Positions 34,706 to 43,498 of a DNA stretch of 64,000 bases are shown here, in pieces (the first letter of the stretch is position 1; each line of letters opens with the position of its first letter). This DNA comes from Dyella kyungheensis. GTDB taxonomy: Bacteria; Pseudomonadota; Gammaproteobacteria; Xanthomonadales; Rhodanobacteraceae. The translations under genes and the position numbers were made by a program. Where the stretch lies: assembly GCF_016905005.1 (NCBI RefSeq), contig NZ_JADIKC010000002.1:1-64000 (forward strand). The letters run 5' to 3'. The notes below the pieces were generated by a model. That model had not been told where the DNA came from, ran no database searches, and saw nothing but the letters and a program-made list of their open reading frames with translations.

Positions 34706-34954
34706 TCAGGTGCCCGCACCAGCCTCGAGATCTGCGATTCGCTTCTCCAGGGCCTCGACCTTGGCGCGGGTGCGCGCCAACAGCTGGCTCTGGACTTCAA
34801 ACTCCTCGCGCGTGACTAGATCAAGGCGGCGCAATCCCTGCGCCAGAACATCGCCGAAGTTGGTGCGCAAATCCTGTTGCGCCTGAGCCAGTCCAGATGG
34901 AACCAACGAAACAAGACGCTGGGCAAGTTGATCGATATCCTGCCTATCCATCAT
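34706..34954 (-). CDS. ubiK: Ubiquinone biosynthesis accessory factor UbiK
   Basis: 82 residues, the BMFP/YqiC coiled-coil type: MMDRQDIDQLAQRLVSLVPSG, then DLRTNFGDVLAQGLRRLDLVTREEFEVQSQLLARTR and a Leu-zipper-like tail. UbiK binds UbiJ (encoded at 21.5 kb) and assists the Ubi complex under aerobic growth. GAGGTG lies 8 bases before the ATG at 34954; a GTG at 34963 is less likely. Divergent from glnB. Confidence 0.88.
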   Translation of the reverse strand: MMDRQDIDQLAQRLVSLVPSGLAQAQQDLRTNFGDVLAQGLRRLDLVTREEFEVQSQLLARTRAKVEALEKRIADLEAGAGT

Positions 34955-34989
34955 GGATAGCACCTCGAGCTCGTCAGGGTGGAGTTTAG

Positions 34990-35481
<492 letters not shown>

Positions 35482-35484
35482 GCG

Positions 35485-36000
35485 TCAGGCCAGCTGCGCC
35501 CGCTCGAAGCGGCGATGGTGCACCAGCAGGCCGGCGAAGTAGCTGATGTAGTAACCGAACGTCAGGCCGAGGATGGCCAGGGTCAGCGGGCTGTTGCCCA
35601 TGGCAGGGCCACTGTGTGCCACGGCCGTCTCCTGCAGCGGCGACAGCACCATGAAGCGCCAGGCCAGGCGGCCGAGCAGCAGCGCGGTGAGCAGCCCGCC
35701 GATCCAGGGGTTGGGAATATAGAGATCGTTGCCGGCGGCATCGCGCTCGAAGCGGGTCAGCTTGATCCCCACCGCGCCCAGCGCCGCACCGGCCAGCGCA
35801 CCGCCCAGCAGCCCTTCCAGCAAGCGCGGGTTGTGCAGGCCGCCCAGGCCGAACAAGCCCATGATCACGGCCAGGAAGACGATGCGCCCGATCATCCGCT
35901 TGCGGCGGATCGGTTGCCGCCCGAAGCTGCCGCGCACGCGGCGCCATACGCTGAACGCGATCAGCGGGATCATCAGCGCATAGATCATGTTCTGGGACAT
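35485..36000 (-). CDS. CcdC/DUF1453-like membrane protein
   Basis: 171 residues with four to five hydrophobic helices (MIYALMIPLIAFSVW; MIGRIVFLAVIMGLFGLGG; LLGGALAGAALGAVGI; IGGLLTALLLGRLAW; LAILGLTFGYYISYFAGLL). The pattern resembles the CcdC/DUF1453 membrane proteins. Function unknown. It converges on glnB with only 3 bases between stops. Start at 36000 (MSQNM) has AGGTG upstream. Confidence 0.65.
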   Translation of the reverse strand: MSQNMIYALMIPLIAFSVWRRVRGSFGRQPIRRKRMIGRIVFLAVIMGLFGLGGLHNPRLLEGLLGGALAGAALGAVGIKLTRFERDAAGNDLYIPNPWIGGLLTALLLGRLAWRFMVLSPLQETAVAHSGPAMGNSPLTLAILGLTFGYYISYFAGLLVHHRRFERAQLA

Positions 36001-36073
36001 CGCAGGCACCTGTGGATGGGATGCGACGCAGCTTATCGGCCCGCGGCCGCCCGCACGACTGACGAGACGCAGT

Positions 36074-36103
36074 CATCGCGGATGACGCCTGTCACCCGCG
36101 ATG
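36074..36103 (-). terminator. Hairpin after gpmA
   Basis: CATCGCGG (36074-36081) pairs with CCGCGATG (36096-36103) 11 bp beyond the gpmA stop. There is no T-run; probable weak terminator or 3'-end stem. Confidence 0.4.
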
Positions 36104-36113
36104 GCGCCAGGAT

Positions 36114-36857
36114 CTACTTCGCCTTGCCCTGATTGGCCACGGCCGCCATCTTCGCAGCGATGGCGTCGGCATCGCCCAGGTAGTAGTGGCGTATCGGCTT
36201 GAGGTCCTGGTCGAACTCGTACACCAGCGGCACGCCGTTGGGGATGTTGAGTTCGACGATCTCCTCTTCGGAGATGTTGTCCAGGTACTTCACCAGCGCG
36301 CGCAGCGAATTGCCGTGCGCGGCCACCACCACGTTCTGGCCGGAGGCGATCGCCGGTGCCAGCACGTCGTGCCAGTACGGCACCACGCGGTCGACGGTGT
36401 CCTTGAGGCACTCGGTGTCGGGAATCATCGAGGGATCGAGGTTGGCGTAGCGCGGATCGTTCACCGACTCGTTATTTGCGCGGTCCAGCGGCGGCGGCGG
36501 AATGTCGTAGCTGCGACGCCACACCTTCACCTGGTCCTCGCCGTACTTGGCCGCGGTTTCGGCTTTGTTGAGGCCGGTGAGACCGCCATAGTGACGCTCG
36601 TTGAGACGCCAGTCGGTGACCACCGGCAGGTACATCTGCTCCATCGCATCCAGCACGCCCCACAGCGTCCGCACGGCGCGCTTGAGCACGGAGGTGTGCG
36701 CGACATCGAAACGGAATCCGCCGGCCTTCAGCAGGCGACCGGCCTCGGCGGCCTCGGCCATGCCTTGTTCGGTGAGGTCCACATCGGCCCAGCCGCTGAA
36801 GCGGTTGTCCAGGTTCCACTGGGATTGGCCGTGACGAATGAGTACGAGCTTGTACAT
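36114..36857 (-). CDS. gpmA: 2,3-bisphosphoglycerate-dependent phosphoglycerate mutase
   Basis: 247 residues, matching GpmA length. The phosphohistidine is His9 in [10 protein letters not shown]; the second catalytic histidine is in [29 protein letters not shown] is the substrate-binding stretch. It interconverts 3- and 2-phosphoglycerate in glycolysis and gluconeogenesis. Start at 36857 ([10 protein letters not shown]) chosen from homology. Single gene, divergent from the TVNG-repeat protein. Confidence 0.96.
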   Translation of the reverse strand: MYKLVLIRHGQSQWNLDNRFSGWADVDLTEQGMAEAAEAGRLLKAGGFRFDVAHTSVLKRAVRTLWGVLDAMEQMYLPVVTDWRLNERHYGGLTGLNKAETAAKYGEDQVKVWRRSYDIPPPPLDRANNESVNDPRYANLDPSMIPDTECLKDTVDRVVPYWHDVLAPAIASGQNVVVAAHGNSLRALVKYLDNISEEEIVELNIPNGVPLVYEFDQDLKPIRHYYLGDADAIAAKMAAVANQGKAK

Positions 36858-37000
36858 GGCGGGAATTCGTGGCGGGAAACGCACGATGGTGAGGCCCCGC
36901 CCCGGTCTCGTCAAATCACGGCGCCCCTGTCGAAGGTCATGCTAAACCCTGGGTCCAGGCGGTGCATCCTAGGGTGGTCATCACATTTACGGAGTTCATC

Positions 37001-37660
37001 ATGCGTCGTCATCTGCTAGCACTCGCCCTGGCCCTGGCCCTGCCCGTCGTGGCCCAGGCCAGCGACAACGATATCGACAAGGTCAACGGCACCGCCCAGG
37101 TGGAAGCAGGCCAGCACGCCGGCAACATCAGCACGGTCAACGGCGCGGTGCGCGTGGGCGACAACGCGGTGGTGCAGAAGGCCAGTACGGTCAACGGTTC
37201 GGTCGATCTCGGCGATCGTGCGCAGGCCACCACGGTCGATACCGTGAACGGCGGCGTCAACCTCGGCTCGGGCTCGCGCGTGACCGGCACGGTGAGCACC
37301 ACCAACGGCGGCATCCATCTGGAGAAGGGCGCCGACGTCGCCGGCAAGGTGGGCAACGTCAACGGCAGCATCAAGCTCGACGCCGCGCACGTGGGCGGCG
37401 GCCTGCAGACCACCAACGGCGATGTCACCGTGGGCGCCAATTCGCGCATCGAAGGCGGCATCCTGGTCGAGAAGCCGGGCGGCTGGAGCTGGAGCAGCAG
37501 CAACCGTCTGCCGCACGTGGTGATCGGTCCGCATGCGGTGGTGCAGGGCACGCTGGAATTTCGCCGCGACGTGGTGCTTCAGGTGAGCGACAGCGCGCAG
37601 ATCGGCCCGGTGAAGGGCGCCACGCCGGTGAAGTTCAGCGGCGAGATGCCGACGGAATAA
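37001..37660 (+). CDS. Secreted TVNG-repeat (polymer-forming, bactofilin-like) protein
   Basis: 219 residues with signal peptide MRRHLLALALALALPVVAQA. The mature part is built of repeats of about 17-19 residues with the core VNG: DKVNGT, STVNGA, STVNGS, DTVNGG, STTNGG, GNVNGS, QTTNGD. Each has the hydrophobic/Gly/Asn spacing of a right-handed beta-helix. It ends with a short hydrophilic cap. Similar repeats occur in polymer-forming cytoskeletal (bactofilin-like) and DUF4097-like proteins, but here it is exported. GGAG is 8 bases before the ATG at 37001. Function unknown. Confidence 0.8.
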   Translation: MRRHLLALALALALPVVAQASDNDIDKVNGTAQVEAGQHAGNISTVNGAVRVGDNAVVQKASTVNGSVDLGDRAQATTVDTVNGGVNLGSGSRVTGTVSTTNGGIHLEKGADVAGKVGNVNGSIKLDAAHVGGGLQTTNGDVTVGANSRIEGGILVEKPGGWSWSSSNRLPHVVIGPHAVVQGTLEFRRDVVLQVSDSAQIGPVKGATPVKFSGEMPTE

Positions 37661-37678
37661 ACCGGCAATCGGCGCGCG

Positions 37679-38614
<936 letters not shown>

Positions 38615-38659
38615 TTAGCAAGCGCTGCGCATGCGCCGCTGCGGCGGCGCACCGGGTCT

Positions 38660-39370
38660 TCAGCTAAGGCGTGCACTGATGCGCTGGTGCCCGATCAGGC
38701 GCGCCCAGCGCACGCCGATATCGATCCACATCAGATAACCCGACTCGGCCAGCAATCGCACCACATAGCGGCGGCTGAGCACGAGCCTGGCTTCGGCCGC
38801 GACCGGCACGCTGGGAAAACCCAGCCGCCGTGCCAGCAATTGGCAGCGCGCCAGGTGATAACGGCTGGTCACCAGCGCCACCGGCGGCAGCACGCGCATC
38901 ACCGGCCCGTCTTCCTGCAGCAGGCTGCGGGCATGGCGCAGGTTCTCCAGCGAGTCGACCGAGGCCTGTTCCAGCTGCATCACCACGCCCGGCGGCAGCT
39001 CGTGCTGTTCCAGCCAGCGGCGGCCGGCCGCCGCCTCGCTGATGGCGCCTCCGCTGCGACCGCCCAGCAGCAGGACATGCTCGGTGTCGTGCGAGCGCAT
39101 CAGCGCCAGCGCGCGCAGCAGGCGTGCCTGGTAGTCCTTCTCGGGGGCGTCCTGTACCAGTCGGCGACCGAATACCAGCACGGTCATGGGCCGGGCCGGC
39201 ACCACCGGACTGCGTGCCGCCACCCGCCATACATGAACGAGATAGCCCACCCACACCAGGCCCAGGCTCAAGCTGACCGCGGCCACCATCACCGCGGCGG
39301 CGTGCAATACATCCCGGTCGCTCAGATAGCGCCAGGGGCCACGCTTGAGGGGGGCGGTGATAGGCGGCAC
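38660..39370 (-). CDS. YdcF-like (DUF218) membrane protein
   Basis: About 236 residues if begun at GTG 39370; a frame open to 39484 and an internal ATG at 39289 leave the start uncertain. One membrane helix (about VMVAAVSLSLGLVWVGYLVHVW) precedes a DUF218 domain: MTVLVFGRRLV..., VLLLGGRSGG, ASVDSLENLRHARSLL and ALVTSRYHLARCQLLARRLG. DUF218 includes SanA/ElyC-like envelope proteins affecting barrier function. It lies beside the pigment cluster but is divergent from it. Confidence 0.75.
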   Translation of the reverse strand: MPPITAPLKRGPWRYLSDRDVLHAAAVMVAAVSLSLGLVWVGYLVHVWRVAARSPVVPARPMTVLVFGRRLVQDAPEKDYQARLLRALALMRSHDTEHVLLLGGRSGGAISEAAAGRRWLEQHELPPGVVMQLEQASVDSLENLRHARSLLQEDGPVMRVLPPVALVTSRYHLARCQLLARRLGFPSVPVAAEARLVLSRRYVVRLLAESGYLMWIDIGVRWARLIGHQRISARLS

Positions 39371-39550
39371 GGCGGGTCGGGGCAGGGTGGAAGCGAAGGC
39401 GCAGTTTCCCACGGGGCCCGCTTCGCGTCGCGCGCAGCCGTCACGCCAGGCGCAAGCGGGAGTCAAAGCGTTGCTGACAAACATGAACGCCGTAAAGCGT
39501 ACGGCCTGTCCAGACTAGGAAATGTTTCAGTCGCTCGTTAGGCTCGCGCG

Positions 39551-40750
39551 ATGTCAGGACCGATCCAACCCCTTGCCGTCAGCGCCTATACGGTTACTTC
39601 AGCGCTGGGCCAAGGTCTCGAAAGCCATCTCGCCGCCTTGTCTTCCAGCCACGGCGGCCTACGTGAAAATGACTTCAGCAGCGCACCGTTGGCGTGCTGG
39701 ATCGGCCGTGTCGAAGGCGTCGAAGATGCCGCGCTGCCCGCCGCCCATGCAGCCTGGGAAAGCCGCAACAACCGCCTTGCCTGGCTGGGACTGCAGCAGG
39801 ACGGTTTCCTCGAGCGCGCACTGGATGCACGCCAGCGCTACGGCGCGGCGCGTGTGGCGCTGGTGTTGGGCACGTCCACCGCGAGCATTGGCGCGACCGA
39901 GGAAGGCTACCGCCACCTCGACAGCGACGGCCGCATGCCGGCCGAGCTGCGTCGCCCGCCGATCCACGCGCCGCACTCGCTGGCCGGTTTCGTGGCCGAG
40001 GCGCTGGGGCTGGAAGGCCCTTGCCTGACCGTTTCCACCGCCTGCTCCTCCAGCGCCAAGGTGTTTGCCAGCGCCGAGCGTCTGATTCGCCTCGGCCTGG
40101 CGGATGCGGCCGTGGTCGGTGGCGTGGACACGCTGTGCGACAGCGTGCTGTTCGGCTTCAACGCGCTGGAGCTGGTATCGCCCCAACCATGCCGGCCGTT
40201 CGACCAGGCCCGTTGCGGCATTTCCATCGGCGAAGCGGCGGGTTTTGCCTTGCTCGAGCGCGTGGATAGCGCGCCGGGCGCGCCCCGCCTGCTCGGCTAT
40301 GGCGAATCCAGCGATGCCCACCATATGTCCACGCCCCATCCCGAAGGGCTCGGCGCCGAGCTGGCGCTGCGCGACGCGCTGGCACGGGCCGGACTGCACG
40401 CCGAACAGGTGGACTACATCAACCTGCACGGCACCGCGAGCCAGAAGAACGATGAAGTGGAGGCCGCCTTGATCGCCCGCGCCTTCCCTGTCACCACGCG
40501 GGCCAGTTCCACCAAGGGTTTCACCGGCCACACCCTGGGTGCCGCCGGCATCCTCGAAGCGGCGATTGCCTTGCTGGCGATTCGCCACAACCTCGTTCCC
40601 GGCAACCTGGGCTGCACCCATCCCGATGAAGCCTGCGGCCCGCAACTGGCGCTGCAGAGCGAGCAGCGCGTGGTCAACGTGGCCTTGAGCAATTCGTTCG
40701 GCTTCGGTGGCAACAACGCCTGTCTTGCCTTCGGGAGGGCACCGGCATGA
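39551..40750 (+). CDS. Beta-ketoacyl-ACP synthase of the aryl-polyene cluster
   Basis: 399-residue FabB/FabF-type ketosynthase. The catalytic triad is Cys165 (STACSSSAK), His293 (NLHGTASQKND) and His327 (KGFTGHTLGAAG), with Lys322. It would elongate the polyene chain on an ACP. First gene of the plus-strand arm of the cluster; its stop overlaps the start of the chain-length-factor gene by 4 bases. The pairing of a full ketosynthase with a truncated partner is the arrangement of type II PKS and of aryl-polyene clusters. Confidence 0.9.
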   Translation: MSGPIQPLAVSAYTVTSALGQGLESHLAALSSSHGGLRENDFSSAPLACWIGRVEGVEDAALPAAHAAWESRNNRLAWLGLQQDGFLERALDARQRYGAARVALVLGTSTASIGATEEGYRHLDSDGRMPAELRRPPIHAPHSLAGFVAEALGLEGPCLTVSTACSSSAKVFASAERLIRLGLADAAVVGGVDTLCDSVLFGFNALELVSPQPCRPFDQARCGISIGEAAGFALLERVDSAPGAPRLLGYGESSDAHHMSTPHPEGLGAELALRDALARAGLHAEQVDYINLHGTASQKNDEVEAALIARAFPVTTRASSTKGFTGHTLGAAGILEAAIALLAIRHNLVPGNLGCTHPDEACGPQLALQSEQRVVNVALSNSFGFGGNNACLAFGRAPA

Positions 40751-41544
40751 GCAGGTTGCAGATCCACGTCGAAGGCATCGGCCTGTGGTCGCCCGCACTG
40801 GCCGATTTCGGCGCGCTGCAGGCGCAACTCGATGGCGCGCCTCCGGCCGCTGCGACCGCGCGTCCGCCGGCCGCCAGCCTGCCGGCGAACGAACGGCGCC
40901 GCGCGCCGGAAAGCGTGCTGCTGGCGGTGGAGATCGCGGGCCAGGCGGTGGCCATGAGCGGCCACGCGGCGAGCGACTTGCCCTGCGTGTTCGGCTCCTC
41001 CTTTGGCGATCAGCTGATTTCCGACTACATGTGCGCCACGCTGGCGAGCGCACCCGCCGAACTCTCGCCCACGCGCTTCCACAATTCCGTGCACAACGCG
41101 CCCGCCGGCTACTGGACCATCGCCATCGGCTGCCATGCGACCTCGAGCGCCATCTCGGCCGGTGCCGCCACGGTGGGCGCCGGCCTGCTGGAAGCGGCCA
41201 CGCTGAGCATGACCGAGCAGCGGCCGGTGCTGCTGGTGTGCAGCGATATCGCGGGCACCGGCCCGGTCGGGGAAATGAGCGGCACGCGCAGCTCGTTCGG
41301 CTTTGCGCTGGTGCTTTCGCCAATGCGGACGCCGCGAACGCTGGTCAGCCTCGGCATCGAACTGACGCCGCACGCCCGCCATGATCTACGTCCGGCGCCT
41401 GCGGTCGGCGCATGGTACGAAAGCAATCCGATCGCCGCATCGGCATGGCCGCTGATGCAGAATCTCGCTAAGGGCGAAGGGGCCTGCACCCTTGCCGCTG
41501 CCGAAACCCTGGCCTTGAGGGTTGCGTTGGAGACCGCTGTTTGA
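40747..41544 (+). CDS. Beta-ketoacyl synthase-like chain-length factor
   Basis: 265 residues corresponding to only the N-terminal half of a ketosynthase (Ketoacyl-synt_2 type). Segments such as PCVFGSSFGDQLISDYMCATLA, TRFHNSVHNAPAGYWTIAIGCHATSSAISAG and VLLVCSDIAG are recognisable. A Cys occurs in AIGCHATS but the His residues of the C-terminal half are absent. It is expected to pair with the upstream ketosynthase as in type II polyketide KS-CLF heterodimers. Overlaps both neighbours by 4 bases. Confidence 0.85.
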   Translation: MSRLQIHVEGIGLWSPALADFGALQAQLDGAPPAAATARPPAASLPANERRRAPESVLLAVEIAGQAVAMSGHAASDLPCVFGSSFGDQLISDYMCATLASAPAELSPTRFHNSVHNAPAGYWTIAIGCHATSSAISAGAATVGAGLLEAATLSMTEQRPVLLVCSDIAGTGPVGEMSGTRSSFGFALVLSPMRTPRTLVSLGIELTPHARHDLRPAPAVGAWYESNPIAASAWPLMQNLAKGEGACTLAAAETLALRVALETAV

Positions 41545-42299
41545 ATACGTCCGATGTCCGCTGGTGCGTGCTGATTCCCTGCCTCAATGAAGAGGCGGCG
41601 ATCGGCGAAGTGGTGCAGTCCGTCCTGTCGCTGGGCGTGCCGGTCATCGTGGTCGACGACGGTTCGGACGACCGCACGCCCGAGATCGTGGCCCAGATGC
41701 CGGTGACGCTGCTGCGCCACCCGCAACGCATGGGCAAGGGCGAAGGCTTGCGCACGGGGTTTCGCGAGGCATTGCGCCAGGGCTTCGATGCCGTGCTCAC
41801 CATGGATGGCGACGGCCAGCATCTGGCCAGCGACATTCCGCGCATCGCCGCAGCGGCGCAGCGCTATCCCAAGCACATCGTGATCGGCGCGCGCCTGCTC
41901 GAACGCGAACAGCAACCCAAGGGACGCCGCCGTGCCAACGCGGTGGCCGACTGGGGCATCTCGTGGGCTTGCGCGCAGCCGGTGGCCGACACGCAGAGCG
42001 GGCAGCGCTGGTATCCGCGCGCCGCGCTCGACCTGGTCGACCTGCCGGCGGAGAACTTCGTGTTCGAGGCGGCCATCCTGATTGCGGCGTCACGCGAGAA
42101 GGGCCTGGGCGTGGTATCGGTGCCGATCGCCTCGCGTTACCAGGGCGAATTCCGCATCAGCCATTTCAGCCCGGTGCGCGACGTGACACGCATCACCGTG
42201 TACACCATCGGACAGGTGGTTCGCCACGGCGACGTGCTGGCAAGTTACCGCCGCTCGCGTGCTTCGCGTCCGATCGTGTTCGACGCTGCAGTGACCTGA
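41541..42299 (+). CDS. Family 2 glycosyltransferase (DPM1-like) in the pigment cluster
   Basis: 252 residues of a GT-A fold: VLIPCLNEEAAIGEVVQSVL, VIVVDDGSDDRTPEI, the DxD-like motif TMDGDGQHL and ADTQSGQRWYPRAAL. The start is TTG at 41541, overlapping the previous stop (TTGA); the next in-frame ATG would lose the first strand. It may decorate or link the polyene to its carrier. It overlaps the chain-length-factor gene, so is coupled to it. Confidence 0.85.
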   Translation: MNTSDVRWCVLIPCLNEEAAIGEVVQSVLSLGVPVIVVDDGSDDRTPEIVAQMPVTLLRHPQRMGKGEGLRTGFREALRQGFDAVLTMDGDGQHLASDIPRIAAAAQRYPKHIVIGARLLEREQQPKGRRRANAVADWGISWACAQPVADTQSGQRWYPRAALDLVDLPAENFVFEAAILIAASREKGLGVVSVPIASRYQGEFRISHFSPVRDVTRITVYTIGQVVRHGDVLASYRRSRASRPIVFDAAVT

Positions 42300-42312
42300 G
42301 CGTCATCCGGCA

Positions 42313-43050
42313 TCAAACCATGCCGCCGTTGACGCCGATCACCTGGCCGTTGATGTAGCCCGCCGCGTCGGAACAAAGAAACGCCACCAGCGCCGCCACT
42401 TCTTCGGGTTTGCCTGCGCGTTGCGCGGGCACGATCTCGCGGATGCGTTCGGGCGGGAATTCCTCGCCGATCATGCGCCCTTCGATCACGCCGGGCGCCA
42501 CCACGTTCGCGGTAATGCCACGCGAGGCCATCTCGCGCGCCAGCGAGCGCGTGGCGCCATGCAGCGCGGATTTGGCCGCCGCGTAGTTCGCCTGGCCGCG
42601 ATTGCCCAGCTGCGCCGCCACCGAACTGACCGACACGATGCGCCCGAAGCGCGCGCGCGCCATCGGCAACAGCAAGGGCTGCGTGACGTGGAAGAAGCCG
42701 TGCAGCGACACGTCGATCACACGCCGCCACGCTTCCTCGGACATGCCTGCCATCGGGCTGTCCTCGTGCACGCCGGCGTTGTTGATCACGGCGTGGATCG
42801 GGCCGTCGGCCAGCAGGGACTCCAGTGCATGTCGTGTCGCGGCTGCATCGGTCACGTCGAACGTCACCGACTGCGCCGTACCGCCGGCATCGCGAATGCC
42901 TGCGGCAACATCGTCGGCACGCGCCAGGCCGGCGTTCGCATGCACGATCACGTGATAGCCGCCCAGGGCCAGTGCCTGTGCGATGGCGCCGCCGAGATCA
43001 CCGCTGCCGCCGGTCACCAGCGCGCGGCGAGGAGTGTGGGCCTGTGACAT
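42313..43050 (-). CDS. 3-oxoacyl-ACP reductase (FabG-like SDR) of the pigment cluster
   Basis: 245 residues. The NADPH loop TGGSGDLGGAIA is at 13-24, NNAGV at 90-94, and the catalytic set Ser142/143-Tyr156-Lys160 (IVSVSSVA, NYAAAK). It reduces the beta-keto group after each condensation. It is the distal gene of the minus-strand arm and converges on the glycosyltransferase gene. Confidence 0.9.
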   Translation of the reverse strand: MSQAHTPRRALVTGGSGDLGGAIAQALALGGYHVIVHANAGLARADDVAAGIRDAGGTAQSVTFDVTDAAATRHALESLLADGPIHAVINNAGVHEDSPMAGMSEEAWRRVIDVSLHGFFHVTQPLLLPMARARFGRIVSVSSVAAQLGNRGQANYAAAKSALHGATRSLAREMASRGITANVVAPGVIEGRMIGEEFPPERIREIVPAQRAGKPEEVAALVAFLCSDAAGYINGQVIGVNGGMV

Positions 43051-43063
43051 GGCAACCTCGGTG

Positions 43064-43498
43064 TCAGGAAAGGGGATGGATCACGGCAGCACGGCCGCTT
43101 GCCAGCACGCGGCCGCCCTGTTCGACACGAAACGCATACTGCGCGCCGGCATCATCGGCGTAAAGGCTTTCCGCATGGACGTCCAAACGTCCTTGCGATG
43201 GGTCCACATATTCGACGGCCAGCGCGATGTCGCGCAGGCTCACCAGGCGGCCGGGGCGCGCGTGTTCGACGCCACGCGACCGCGCCAGCAAGGCGCCGTG
43301 CACTGCCATGGCCTGCGCACCGTATTCGGCAAGATGGACCGCATGCAATCCCGATGCGCCGCGCAGGGGATGCTCAGCCAGGGTGTGGCTTTCGCTGATG
43401 GCGTGAATGCGCGTGTCGTCCCACGACAGCACCGCATCCAGCAGCGACATCGCATCCTGGTGAGGAATCAGATGAGCCCAGTCAGTCTTGGCGAGCAT
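43064..43498 (-). CDS. ApeP-like hotdog dehydratase
   Basis: 144 residues of a hotdog-fold 3-hydroxyacyl-ACP dehydratase: LIPHQDAMSLLDAVLSWDD, GASGLHAVHLAEYGAQAMAVHGALLA and the basic phrase GRLVSLRDIALAVEYVD. This is the ApeP-type dehydratase of aryl-polyene clusters. Its start overlaps the end of the MMPL exporter gene by 17 bases. Confidence 0.85.
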   Translation of the reverse strand: MLAKTDWAHLIPHQDAMSLLDAVLSWDDTRIHAISESHTLAEHPLRGASGLHAVHLAEYGAQAMAVHGALLARSRGVEHARPGRLVSLRDIALAVEYVDPSQGRLDVHAESLYADDAGAQYAFRVEQGGRVLASGRAAVIHPLS

